A stretch of DNA of 13,682 nucleotides from Thermoanaerobacterales bacterium (GCA_012839145.1 DUNY01000130.1:1-13682), one strand, 5' to 3'. Shown: positions 1 through 7,913, counted from the stretch's first letter. Notes: a model not told the origin generated them from the sequence alone. Numbers and translations are program-made.

Positions 1-2
1 AA

Positions 3-824
3 TTGGACGAAGCGGAAAGCAATCCTGCCGTAAAGGGTATTGTATTTCAAGGAGCAGGTAAGGCCTTTGTTGCCGGAGCGGATATTAAATTCTTTGTTGA
101 TAACATAAAGTCTCACAATATTGCTGCAACTTATGCCTTTACCAAAAAAGGTCAGGAACTGTTACTAAGATTTGAAAATTCCCCCAAGATGACCATAGCA
201 TTGCTGGACGGTTTATCTTTAGGAGGAGGCAGCGAAGTAGCCTTGGCCTGCCAAGCTATTATTGCCACACCTAACGGATCCTTTGGTTTTCCCGAGACGG
301 GTATAGGGATTTTTCCCGGTCTTGGTGGTATGATCCGAATGGAGCGGCACTTGGGGCCTGAATTGGCCAAATACTATATTTTTACAGGTAAAACACTGCG
401 GGCTGAAGAAGCATTGCAACTGGGAATAGTAACGAAACTTGTGGAACCTACTATGATCGAGCAAGCAATTAAGGAAGTAGTAGCTGCTGGAAAATTTAAT
501 AAGTACCGCCCACGGACAATTCCCGCAGCTTTCGATGAAAAGAAAAAAGTTTGTACAGATGAAAATGTAGAAAGACTTCTTGATGGTGAACTGCCTCAGG
601 GTGTCTCTCAGGAATTTGCTGAAAAAACTGCAAAGATTATAGCTAAAAAAGCTCCTATAGCGATGAAAATGACAAATGAGTTAATAGATGCACAGTCTAA
701 GGTTTCTATCGAAGAAGCCATTAAGATTGAACTGGAGCGTCTTTTTGACATATTCTCTACAAAAGACGCGTTGGCCGGTCTTCAATCTCCTCCAGGACGC
801 CCACCGAAATATGAAGGTAAATAA
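3..824 (+). CDS. Enoyl-CoA hydratase/isomerase domain, 5'-truncated by window edge
   Basis: Crotonase-fold protein that hydrates a 2,3-enoyl-CoA in beta-oxidation in the cytoplasm. The visible 273 residues contain the oxyanion-hole segment FVAGADIKFF (about 22-31), the second oxyanion loop GLSLGGGSEVALAC (70-83) and FPETGIGIFPGLGG (96-109). The two glutamates used for hydration, E78 and E98, are both present. The frame is open to the window edge and the first codon seen is TTG, while the usual 35-40 residues before the FVAGAD segment are missing, so the true start lies upstream. The AFVAGADIKFFVDNI and C-terminal PPGRPPKYEGK style recalls the C-terminal hydratase half of fused 3-hydroxyacyl-CoA dehydrogenase/enoyl-CoA hydratases, so this may be the end of a larger bifunctional protein (inference). 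The thiolase follows after 20 bases, which fits one beta-oxidation operon. Confidence 0.88.
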   Translation: MDEAESNPAVKGIVFQGAGKAFVAGADIKFFVDNIKSHNIAATYAFTKKGQELLLRFENSPKMTIALLDGLSLGGGSEVALACQAIIATPNGSFGFPETGIGIFPGLGGMIRMERHLGPELAKYYIFTGKTLRAEEALQLGIVTKLVEPTMIEQAIKEVVAAGKFNKYRPRTIPAAFDEKKKVCTDENVERLLDGELPQGVSQEFAEKTAKIIAKKAPIAMKMTNELIDAQSKVSIEEAIKIELERLFDIFSTKDALAGLQSPPGRPPKYEGK

Positions 825-844
825 AATATGAAAGGAGAAAAATA

Positions 845-2038
845 ATGTTTACAAAAGCTTATATTCCTTACAGAGGATACTACAGCACTCCTTTTTGTAA
901 ATGGCAGGGCAGTCTTGCAAATGAAAATGCAATCGAACTAGGTGCTAAGACCAGCAAGCGTTGGTTTGAGAGCAAAGGCATAGATCAGACTGAATTAGAC
1001 TATCTTTACTTAGGTATTACAGTCGGACAGCAACGGGTATTCTTCGGTGCCACATGGGCTGCTTTTATGATGGGTGCACCGGATATTCCCGGTATGACTA
1101 TAATGCAAGCTTGTTCTACTGCTACAACCTCGGTATTCAATGCAAGCATGGCTGTTGAGATAGGTAACGTTAATACCGCATATTGCCTTATGGTGGATCG
1201 TTGTTCTAACGGCCCGCATACCATATGGCCCAATCCTCTTGGGCCTGGCGGTGAAGTCATATCTGAGAATTGGAATATGGACAATATGCGAAGTGATCCC
1301 TCTACCGGTTTTGGTATGCTTGTTACCGCTGAAAATGTTGCCAAGGAAAATGGCTTCACACGACAGCAAGCTGACGAGCTGGTCTTGATTCGTTACGAAC
1401 AATATAACAAGGCACTGGCGGATGATCGTGCATTTCAAAAACGCTACATGTTTCCTGTTGAAGTAAAAATATCCCGTAAGGAAACTAAACTGGTTGAATC
1501 TGATGAAGGTGTATTTATTAATACCAAAAAAGAAGGTTTGGAGCGTCTGCGGCCTCAAATGGAGGGCGGAATTCATACCTTCGGAGCTCAAACTCATCCG
1601 GCTGATGCTAATGCAGGGATAATTGTCACGAACAAAGAACGTGCAGAAGCCATGAGTGCCGATCCTAAAATACCTATTCAGGTAATTTCCTATGGATATG
1701 CACGGGCTAAAAAAGCTTTCATGCCGACAGCACCGGTTCCGGCTTCCCGTATGGCTTTGGAAAGAGCAGGGCTTACAATGAAGGATATTGTTACTGTCAA
1801 GACCCATAATCCATTTATTGCTAACGATCTTTACTTAGCCAAAGAGCTGAAAATTGACCCGGCGTCCTTTAATAATTATGGCAGTTCACTAGTTTATGGG
1901 CATCCACAGGCCCCGACTGTTGCACGGCTGCTAATTGAAGCAATAGAAGAAACAGTAATTAAGGGTGGCGGTTATGCATTGGCTACGGGATGTGCCGCAG
2001 GAGATACTTCTGCATCACTGATAGTAAAAGTTGGTTGA
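845..2038 (+). CDS. Thiolase-family acyl-CoA acyltransferase
   Basis: Thiolase of 397 residues, normal family length, expected to cleave a 3-ketoacyl-CoA with CoA or to condense two acyl-CoAs. The nucleophile is Cys90 in MQACSTATTS. His353 sits in YGHPQAPTVAR, the place of the family GHPxGxSG motif, and the second catalytic cysteine is Cys383 in ATGCAAGD. The usual NEAF motif is replaced by HNPF (321-324). These variants mark a divergent thiolase subgroup rather than the classical acetoacetyl-CoA thiolase, so the substrate is open. ATG at 845 follows an AAAGGAG ribosome binding site (831-837). It lies 20 bases after the hydratase gene, suggesting co-transcription, and is followed by a hairpin at 2052. 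Catalytic residues are seen in the sequence; the substrate cannot be read from it. Confidence 0.88.
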   Translation: MFTKAYIPYRGYYSTPFCKWQGSLANENAIELGAKTSKRWFESKGIDQTELDYLYLGITVGQQRVFFGATWAAFMMGAPDIPGMTIMQACSTATTSVFNASMAVEIGNVNTAYCLMVDRCSNGPHTIWPNPLGPGGEVISENWNMDNMRSDPSTGFGMLVTAENVAKENGFTRQQADELVLIRYEQYNKALADDRAFQKRYMFPVEVKISRKETKLVESDEGVFINTKKEGLERLRPQMEGGIHTFGAQTHPADANAGIIVTNKERAEAMSADPKIPIQVISYGYARAKKAFMPTAPVPASRMALERAGLTMKDIVTVKTHNPFIANDLYLAKELKIDPASFNNYGSSLVYGHPQAPTVARLLIEAIEETVIKGGGYALATGCAAGDTSASLIVKVG

Positions 2039-2051
2039 CGTCAAGTTCAAA

Positions 2052-2081
2052 TTAGCCGGTGAATTTTATTTCACCGGCTAA
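2052..2081 (+). terminator. Terminator-like hairpin after thiolase gene
   Basis: Perfect 12-bp inverted repeat, TTAGCCGGTGAA at 2052-2063 pairing with TTCACCGGCTAA at 2070-2081 around a 6-base loop. It starts 14 bases after the thiolase stop codon, as expected for the end of the unit. The 3' side lacks a good T-run (AGGGCTTTAG), so termination may be weak, or the hairpin may act in mRNA 3'-end protection. The core is nearly identical, loop included, to the hairpin at 11720-11751. Confidence 0.7.
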
Positions 2082-2115
2082 GGGCTTTAGAAACTGTCCC
2101 CGTCTATTCAAACTA

Positions 2116-2149
2116 TTTTAATATGTACCTGAAATGGTACATATTAAAA
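2116..2149. promoter_or_regulatory. Palindromic activator site 1 (UAS) of ALDH promoter
   Basis: Perfect 14-bp arms, TTTTAATATGTACC at 2116-2129 and GGTACATATTAAAA at 2136-2149, around TGAAAT. Its centre, TGTACC-N6-GGTACA (2124-2141), matches the sites at 2166-2183 and 13262-13279. The centre is about 117 bp upstream of the -24 GG of the sigma-54 promoter at 2248, a normal distance for an enhancer-binding activator. Read as RNA it could also fold as a hairpin, but its shared core argues for a protein site. Confidence 0.65.
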
Positions 2150-2157
2150 AACTATCA

Positions 2158-2191
2158 ACTTATAATGTATCTATATTGATCCATTATAAGT
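2158..2191. promoter_or_regulatory. Palindromic activator site 2 (UAS) of ALDH promoter
   Basis: Imperfect 14-bp palindrome. Arms ACTTATAATG (2158-2167) and CATTATAAGT (2182-2191) flank a further ATC/GAT pair with one mismatch between them. The core TGTATC-N6-GATCCA (2166-2183) differs from the 13262 site in one half-site base. Its centre is 42 bp, about four helical turns, from site 1, and about 75 bp upstream of the -24 element, so two activator oligomers could bind on the same DNA face (inference). Confidence 0.6.
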
Positions 2192-2247
2192 ATAATCCCA
2201 TTTTTCAAATTTGTTGAAATAACGGGAACTGACGGAAGAAGCAGACA

Positions 2248-2263
2248 TGGCATATAATTTGCT
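2248..2263 (+). promoter_or_regulatory. Sigma-54 (-24/-12) promoter of ALDH operon
   Basis: TGGCATATAATTTGCT matches the sigma-54 consensus TGGCACGN4TTGCW, with GG (2249-2250) and GC (2261-2262) exactly 10 bases apart. Transcription should start about 12 bases after the GC, near 2274, leaving a leader of about 270 bases before the ALDH start. It matches the promoter at 13376 at 14 of 16 positions. Confidence 0.8.
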
Positions 2264-2274
2264 ATATGAAATAT

Positions 2275-2546
2275 AACAAGAGTATAGACAGATATATACA
2301 GATTTAGTTAAATTTTAAGAGCTGCATTAGCGATTATATACACTAGTATTATTCACACTAGATTTTATTAAAAGGTTTAAGGGGGTGTTGTTGCGAGTCA
2401 TTCATGTAGTAATTACCGCTATAGGGAGCTGTTAAAAAAGGTCCTGACGGGTATGTAATTCTACTATTACCGTAGAAAGATACCTCAGAACTTGTTGCCT
2501 GTCAAATGAATAGGTACTATCCGATTACTTGAAAGGAGTGGAATTA
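2275..2546 (+). other. Long untranslated leader of ALDH operon
   Basis: About 270 bases between the predicted sigma-54 start and the ALDH ATG. I see no convincing gene, no intrinsic terminator with a T-run, and no riboswitch class that I recognise. A purine-rich AAGGGGGTG (about 2379-2387) followed by a 15-codon frame is present but too weak to call a gene. The leader ends in the ALDH ribosome binding site at 2532-2538. Confidence 0.4.
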
Positions 2547-3986
2547 ATGCAAAATTACAAAATGCTTATTGGAGGTCAATGGACAGATGCTTTATCGGGT
2601 GAGACATTCGATGTAATTAACCCCTATACTGGCAAAGTGTATGCCAAGGTCCCGAAAGCAGGAATCGAAGACGTAGATAGGGTTATGTCTGCGGCTTATG
2701 AAGCGCGTAAAGGTTGGGCTGCAACTCCTGCCCTGGAGCGTGCGAAAATAATTTATAAAGCAGCCCAAATTCTCGAAGAAAACCAACAGGAATTTGCGGA
2801 TGTTTTAATCGATGAGGGCGGCAGTGCATTTGGGAAAGCCATGTTTGAAATAGCATCGGCAATAGACCTGCTTATCACTGCCAGTGGAGATTGCAAGCGG
2901 ATTTTTGGGGAAACATTTCACACAGATCCGACGAAACTATCCATGAGCCTTCGCAAACCCCGTGGAACGATTGTAACTTTCACCCCCTGGAATTTTCCGT
3001 TGGTTCTGTCACTATATAAAGTTGCATACGGGGTTGCAACAGGAAATACCGTTGTTTTAAAGCCTTCAAGTGAAACTCCGGTTATTTGTCTAAAAATAGG
3101 AGAACTTTTTGAAAAGGCAGGCATTCCTGACGGTGTAGTTAATGTAATCACAGGTCCGGGAGGTGCTCTGGGGGATGCACTTATCGAAGATAAAAGGTGT
3201 TCATTTGTTGCTATTACCGGTTCTACCGAAACCGGTCGTCATGTGGCTGAGACAGCTGCCGCTCATTTGAAGGAATACTACCTTGAATTGGGCGGGAAAA
3301 ATCCAGTTGTAGTCCTTGGAGATGCAGATGTTGAATATGCTGCTAAAGTTGTAGCGTTCAGTGCTTTTATTCATCAAGGTGAAGTCTGCATGTCAACTGA
3401 CCGTGTTATTGTTGAAGAATCTATTGTAGAGGAATTTACAGAAAAATTAATTAACATTGTTTCAAACATGCCGGTAGGGGATCCACGCAAGCCAGAAACC
3501 TTTATTGGTCCAATCATCAGCGATAACCAGTTAAAGATAATTCATGAACTTGTTGAAGATGCCGTTACTAAAGGAGCAAAATTACATACAGGTGGTAAAT
3601 ACAAAGACAGACTTTATCAGCCGACAGTGCTTTCAAACATAAATAAAGATATGAAGATTTACTATGAAGAAACTTTCGGTCCCGTTACTTCAATAATACC
3701 TGTAAAAGATGAGAAGGAAGCAGCGGAAGTGGCTAATGATACCAATTATGGCCTTTCTGCCGGCGTTGTAACTCAAGACATTGAAAAGGCTTTATTCCTG
3801 GCCGAGAATATAGATGCAGGTATGGTTCATGTGAACAACGGGTCCATAGATGCTGATGCGGTTGTTCCTTTTGGAGGCGTAAAGGAAAGTGGCGTTGGCA
3901 GAGAAGGTGGCGAATATTCCATTAGAGAATTTACCGAAGTAAAATGGGTAACAATGCAAAAAGAGAAAATGCAGTTTCCATTCTAG
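2547..3986 (+). CDS. NAD(P)-dependent aldehyde dehydrogenase, aromatic-aldehyde type
   Basis: Oxidises an aldehyde to the carboxylic acid with NAD(P)+. It has 479 residues, normal for the ALDH superfamily. Visible active-site elements are FTPWNFPL with Asn149, the cofactor-binding KPSSETP with Lys172, the ITGSTETGR Rossmann segment, LELGGKNP with general base Glu247, and HQGEVC with nucleophile Cys281. The C-terminal run PFGGVKESGVGREGG followed by EFTEVKWVTMQ resembles benzaldehyde, salicylaldehyde and vanillin dehydrogenases, which suggests an aromatic or bulky aldehyde, but this is inference. The ATG at 2547 is preferred because AAAGGAG (2532-2538) lies 8 bases before it; an in-frame TTG at 2529 lies upstream of that site. 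It is the first gene after the sigma-54 promoter at 2248. No strong terminator separates it from the genes downstream. Confidence 0.92.
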   Translation: MQNYKMLIGGQWTDALSGETFDVINPYTGKVYAKVPKAGIEDVDRVMSAAYEARKGWAATPALERAKIIYKAAQILEENQQEFADVLIDEGGSAFGKAMFEIASAIDLLITASGDCKRIFGETFHTDPTKLSMSLRKPRGTIVTFTPWNFPLVLSLYKVAYGVATGNTVVLKPSSETPVICLKIGELFEKAGIPDGVVNVITGPGGALGDALIEDKRCSFVAITGSTETGRHVAETAAAHLKEYYLELGGKNPVVVLGDADVEYAAKVVAFSAFIHQGEVCMSTDRVIVEESIVEEFTEKLINIVSNMPVGDPRKPETFIGPIISDNQLKIIHELVEDAVTKGAKLHTGGKYKDRLYQPTVLSNINKDMKIYYEETFGPVTSIIPVKDEKEAAEVANDTNYGLSAGVVTQDIEKALFLAENIDAGMVHVNNGSIDADAVVPFGGVKESGVGREGGEYSIREFTEVKWVTMQKEKMQFPF

Positions 3987-4401
3987 AGTAGGCCGTTTAA
4001 CATTTAAAACTCAACATATACTTAGCTAGATTGGTAACAGTTAATCTTATTGTGAATGCTAGACTAGCCCGACTTTACGAATAGTAATATTGTTTACATT
4101 GTCAGTGGCAATAGTCAACTATAAATAATAATAGAAATCATAATTTAGTTGTCTTTGTTAGTTCTCGTAACCTTAGACCTGACGTCTTTTGAATTAGGGA
4201 GAACGAGTTTTGAATAATTCGTAAAATCGGGCTAAATGTGATATTCAACAACAGATGAATAAATTGCAGATATAGAAAATCATCCCTATAAAATATTAGA
4301 AAAACATTGAATTTTAATAAATATACACATAATTTATGTAATATAAGATAAAACCAAGATTGCCACTATTATAAAAAAACAAAAAGGGGGTTATTGTTAG
4401 G
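3987..4401. other. 415-bp AT-rich intergenic region, no gene seen
   Basis: No ORF with a credible ribosome binding site, no T-tailed hairpin and no valid -24/-12 promoter were found. A small palindrome, ACATAA-T-TTATGT, lies within 4326-4340. TTGAAT at about 4308 with TAATTT 17 bases later is a weak sigma-A-like pair that might give the Cys-rich lipoprotein gene its own promoter. GTTCTC (about 4160) and GAGAAC (about 4199) could pair as a loose stem. Confidence 0.35.
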
Positions 4402-5049
4402 ATGATAAAAGAAAAGAAAATTGGTCGCAGGGATTTTCTTGAAAAGTCGGCACATATGGTTGCCGGTGCTGCACTTTTAAGCGGTGGAGGTATGCTGTTG
4501 TCTGGCTGCTCTCAAGAAGCGTCAGCACCACAAATAGAATGGCCATATCCCTATACAAAACTGGATCCTGATAGGGCAGCGATAAAAGCCTATGAAAACT
4601 GTAAGGCAAAGCAATCATGCAGTTATGGTGTTTCAGCAGGGACACTTGGCTACTTAGCTGAGGAGGCGGGCTATCCTTTTACCCTTATTCCGCCTGATAT
4701 CATTCAGGGTTTTAAAGGAGGTGTGCCGGGACATTCTTCACTCTGCGGAGCCGTAATCGGTGCAGCCGTAACGATTGGATTAGTAACTGATATCCAGACA
4801 CAGGATAAACTAATAAATGATCTGGTGAGTTGGTATAAAGAATATGAATTTCCTCAGTTTGTACCGGAAGGTGAAGATGCAATGGTTACAACTGTGTGTC
4901 ATTCTGAGCTTTGTTTAAATTCAGTAGACGTCTGGTGTAAGGCTGCCGGAATTGAGCCTTTGGCTCCTGAAATGCATGAAAGATGTGCTAGACTTTGCGC
5001 AGATGTAGCAAGATATACAATTGAAAAATTAAATGAAACCTTGAAGTAG
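4402..5049 (+). CDS. Tat-exported Cys-rich lipoprotein with CGAxxG motif (C_GCAxxG_C_C-like redox protein)
   Basis: Protein of 215 residues with a twin-arginine signal, GRRDFLEKS (8-16), a hydrophobic stretch, and a lipobox LLSGC whose Cys36 should be lipidated, so it is probably anchored on the outer face of the membrane after folding inside. The mature part has eight cysteines: 67, 73, 115, 166, 171, 179, 195 and 199. Cys115 lies in CGAVIGA, the CGAxxG hallmark of the C_GCAxxG_C_C family of putative redox proteins, which is related to split-Soret cytochromes and often found near transporter genes (family knowledge). No CxxCH haem motif is present, so c-type haem is unlikely; an iron-sulfur or other metal centre is possible. 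ATG at 4402 follows AAAAGGGGG with about 11 bases spacing. It sits between the two dehydrogenases and upstream of an MFS gene. Its function is unknown; an electron-transfer role is inference. Confidence 0.75.
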   Translation: MIKEKKIGRRDFLEKSAHMVAGAALLSGGGMLLSGCSQEASAPQIEWPYPYTKLDPDRAAIKAYENCKAKQSCSYGVSAGTLGYLAEEAGYPFTLIPPDIIQGFKGGVPGHSSLCGAVIGAAVTIGLVTDIQTQDKLINDLVSWYKEYEFPQFVPEGEDAMVTTVCHSELCLNSVDVWCKAAGIEPLAPEMHERCARLCADVARYTIEKLNETLK

Positions 5050-5217
5050 GGCGGTAATTAAGAGTTTTTAAAATGAAGGGGTGGTAAATACCAAGAGTTT
5101 AACAGTTTTTAACATGTATTGTATAGCACTGAGAAAGGTGGTGGCAATTGGAGTAGCAGATTAAAAGAGAAAATATTATGAATTAACCAGATTAACAATT
5201 TTATAAAGGAGGAATAT

Positions 5218-6411
5218 GTGGTGGCATTTACTAGTGTAGGTCTTGGCCTTTGGCCAAAAAAAGTTGTAGTAGGTGCAGGTTCAGTTAAGGCTCTTGGAGA
5301 TGAAGTAAAGGGCTTGGGAGCAAAAGAAAGAATAATTATAATAACTGACGACACATTGAAAGATTTACCCATAGTAACTGATGCTGTAGATATGCTGAAA
5401 AACGAGGGATTTACAGTCACTGTATTTGGAGGTATCACCCCAAATCCAACTGAGGAACAGGTTGAAAATGCAGTGGAACAAATGAGAGCAGACAAGCCGG
5501 AGGCAATTATTGTCATTGGAGGGGGCAGCCCCATTGACGCTGCTAAGGCAGCTAACGTAGTATATACTCATGGTGGTGTTGTTGGTGAATACAGAGTGGA
5601 AATTGGCGGTATTGCAAAAATCACTCCCAAAGTCTTACCTCTTATTGCCGTTCCTACTACAGCCGGTACGGGTTCTGAAGTAACAATGATAGGTGTCGTT
5701 ACAGATACAGAGCAGCTTATTAAGTATGGTGTTCTCAGTCCTTTCGTAGTGCCCGATGTAGCAATACTGGATCCTGAACTGACAGTGTCTTTACCTTCTT
5801 CAACAACGGCTTTTACAGGAATAGATGCCCTTACTCACGCAATTGAATCGTATGTTTCAAAAGCTGATTTTGAACTTGCAGACGGTGTTTCAATTCAGGC
5901 AATAAAAATGATTAGTAAGCATCTAAGAACTGCCGTTAATGACGGAAAGAACATGGAAGCCCGTGCAGCTATGATTGAAGCATCGATGATGGCCGGTTTT
6001 GCCTTTAATGTTAACGGCTTAGGTTTATGCCATCAAATAGCACATACGATGAGTGCTCATTGTGACGTTCCTCACGGTATGGCAAATGCAATAGTATTGC
6101 CGCATGTGATGCGGTTTAATATGCCTGCTGCATTGCAAAAATATGCAGATGTGGCGGAAGCTATGGGTGCTGATATCAGGGGTCTGGCCTTAGAAGCTGC
6201 TGCAGAAAAATCTATAGAACTTGTTGAAAAGCTTTCAGCAGATCTTAACATCCCCAAGTATTTTGATGATGTATTAGATGATGTAAAAACAGTTAAAGAT
6301 AAGATTCCGGTAATGGCTGAACAAGCAATTGGCGATAATGCCGGTATGAATAATCCTATAAAAACAACTCGTGAAGAATGTATACAGGTTTTCTTAAAGA
6401 CTTTCAAATAG
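5218..6411 (+). CDS. Iron-containing alcohol dehydrogenase (group III)
   Basis: NAD(P)-dependent interconversion of an alcohol and an aldehyde, using Fe2+. It has 397 residues, typical for the family. Seen are the cofactor loop GGGSPIDAAKAAN (101-113), PTTAGTGSE (146-154) and the metal ligands Asp203 and His207 in GIDALTHAIESY, and His272 and His286 in CHQIAHTMSAHCDVPHG. The Asp-His spacing of 4 and His-His spacing of 14 fit FucO-type enzymes. Translation starts at one of two adjacent GTG codons, 5218 or 5221; AAAGGAGG (5205-5212) is 5 or 8 bases away, so 5221 is equally good. It lies 168 bases after the Cys-rich lipoprotein gene and 67 bases before the MFS gene, with no terminator on either side. 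Together with the aldehyde dehydrogenase it could oxidise an alcohol to an acid; in a fermenter the reverse direction is possible. Confidence 0.93.
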   Translation: MVAFTSVGLGLWPKKVVVGAGSVKALGDEVKGLGAKERIIIITDDTLKDLPIVTDAVDMLKNEGFTVTVFGGITPNPTEEQVENAVEQMRADKPEAIIVIGGGSPIDAAKAANVVYTHGGVVGEYRVEIGGIAKITPKVLPLIAVPTTAGTGSEVTMIGVVTDTEQLIKYGVLSPFVVPDVAILDPELTVSLPSSTTAFTGIDALTHAIESYVSKADFELADGVSIQAIKMISKHLRTAVNDGKNMEARAAMIEASMMAGFAFNVNGLGLCHQIAHTMSAHCDVPHGMANAIVLPHVMRFNMPAALQKYADVAEAMGADIRGLALEAAAEKSIELVEKLSADLNIPKYFDDVLDDVKTVKDKIPVMAEQAIGDNAGMNNPIKTTREECIQVFLKTFK

Positions 6412-6478
6412 TAATTATTTCGTCTTAGCATCAAGTGAAAAAAAGATTAAAATCAATTAAAAAGAAAGGAGCTGTATT

Positions 6479-7660
6479 ATGGAACAGTCAAAGGGTAAAA
6501 CTAAACTGGCTATCTTCAGTGTTGGTATATTGATGATGGGAGCAATGGCTATTGCCAGCGGTCTTGCGGTAATTGGTGAGCATTTTGGCGATGTGCCTCA
6601 GACTTCAATTCAGCTGCTTATAACCATTCCCTGTATGATAATAATTGTTGCTAACCCTGTATTTGGTAAGCTACAGGAATATGTTCCTATAAAGACGCTG
6701 ATTTTGATCGGTGTAATGTGTTTCCTTTTAGGAGGGATTGCACCAGCCTTTCTATCCTCATTTCCTTTAATACTTGTATGTAGAGGTATAGTGGGAGTTG
6801 GTGTGGCAGCGGCCCAAGTGTTATCTTCATCTATGGTTGCAGCAAACTTTGAAGGTGAAGAACGAGCAAAAGTTATGGGACAGCTATCTTCAGCCCAGAT
6901 GTTAGGTTGTGCGGTAATGGTTTTCGTCAGCGGATATCTGGCAATGATGGGCTGGAATATGACATTTTATGTGCATCTAATCGCCATTATTTCTCTTGTA
7001 TGTGTTGCAGCTTTTTTGCCAGATATAAAGCCCATGAGAGCAGCTGAAGGTGGGACTGCTGAAAAAATTGACATTTCAGGAGCTTATGGATGGGCGCTTA
7101 CCATGTTCGTTTACTTTATAAGCGGCTTGACTTTGGCTACATACCTAGCTTTTGTGATAATGGAAAAAAACCTAGGAACTGCTGCTGATGCCGGCACAGC
7201 AACGATGGCTTTTGCTATCGGTGGATTTTTAATGGGCTTTTTCTTCGGGAATTTGGCTCAGGTCGCTAGAAAGGCAAGTCTCGCTGTAGGATTATTTACA
7301 GGAGTAATAGCATTTTTGATGATCGCTTTTGCGACAAATATGGCCATGGTTTATTTAGGAAGTCTGATATTTGGTTTTACAACCACTATAGTTTTTGCCA
7401 GCATCATGGATGGAACATCCTCGTCTGTGAGTCCGGCATCTATCCCCATGGCTATTTCCATTGTGACAGCCGGACAGAATCTAGGTTCTTTCCTATGCCC
7501 ATATATCATAACCCCAATAGCAGCTGCAATGAGTAATAATGTCAATACCTATGCTTTTATAGTCGGGGCTATACAGTTTGCAATAATGGGAGTAATAGCA
7601 CTAATTTGGGGTATCTCAAAAAACGCTAAAAAGACGGAACAGAGGACAATTAATACTTAA
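6479..7660 (+). CDS. MFS transporter, 12 transmembrane segments
   Basis: Major facilitator protein of 393 residues. Twelve hydrophobic segments can be placed at about 10-33, 43-63, 72-92, 96-118, 136-157, 161-180, 203-227, 241-260, 267-288, 290-311, 322-345 and 355-378, with a hydrophilic centre around 182-200. The TM2-TM3 loop GKLQEYVPIK is a reduced motif A, and CRGIVGVGVA in TM4 carries the conserved arginine (Arg102). The ATG at 6479 has GAAAGGAG (6464-6471) at 7 bases. It closes the unit: a strong terminator follows at 7879. Operon position suggests uptake of the substrate or export of a product of the alcohol and aldehyde dehydrogenases; the cargo cannot be read from sequence. Confidence 0.88.
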   Translation: MEQSKGKTKLAIFSVGILMMGAMAIASGLAVIGEHFGDVPQTSIQLLITIPCMIIIVANPVFGKLQEYVPIKTLILIGVMCFLLGGIAPAFLSSFPLILVCRGIVGVGVAAAQVLSSSMVAANFEGEERAKVMGQLSSAQMLGCAVMVFVSGYLAMMGWNMTFYVHLIAIISLVCVAAFLPDIKPMRAAEGGTAEKIDISGAYGWALTMFVYFISGLTLATYLAFVIMEKNLGTAADAGTATMAFAIGGFLMGFFFGNLAQVARKASLAVGLFTGVIAFLMIAFATNMAMVYLGSLIFGFTTTIVFASIMDGTSSSVSPASIPMAISIVTAGQNLGSFLCPYIITPIAAAMSNNVNTYAFIVGAIQFAIMGVIALIWGISKNAKKTEQRTINT

Positions 7661-7878
7661 TCGAAGTTTGCTTAGAAAAGGCAATTACTCATATGAAGGC
7701 AGACTTTTCAGACTGAGGTCATCTGTAAGCAGGAATCAATTCATAAGAAAACATTGCTTCAAATAGACATACAAGATTTGAATAACTACTGGATTTTAAT
7801 ACCCCATTAAATGCGAACCTCGTAAATACTAATAGAGAGAGATTATCAGTTAGTGATTTTGGTCGGGATGGAAGGGTT

Positions 7879-7913
7879 GGCTCATCAAAGAAAAATGATG
7901 AGCCTCTTTATTA
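7879..7913 (+). terminator. Intrinsic terminator of ALDH-MFS operon
   Basis: Perfect 9-bp stem, GGCTCATCA (7879-7887) with TGATGAGCC (7896-7904), around an A-rich 8-base loop, followed by the T-rich tail TCTTTATTACT. It lies 219 bases after the MFS stop. It is the only convincing intrinsic terminator between 2082 and 7913, supporting one long unit from ALDH to MFS. Confidence 0.85.

Noticed and set aside
1010..1807. 265-codon antisense frame inside the thiolase gene.
   Set aside because: It mirrors the codon pattern of the thiolase on the other strand, resembles no family and has no credible start; the sense gene has all catalytic residues.
4106..4121. TGGCAATAGTCAACTA in the gap before the Cys-rich lipoprotein gene resembles a -24 element.
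   Set aside because: The -12 GC is replaced by CT, so the essential second element is missing.
5142..5158. TGGCAATTGGAGTAGCA upstream of the iron ADH gene resembles a -24/-12 promoter.
   Set aside because: GG and GC are 11 bases apart instead of 10, a spacing sigma-54 rarely tolerates.
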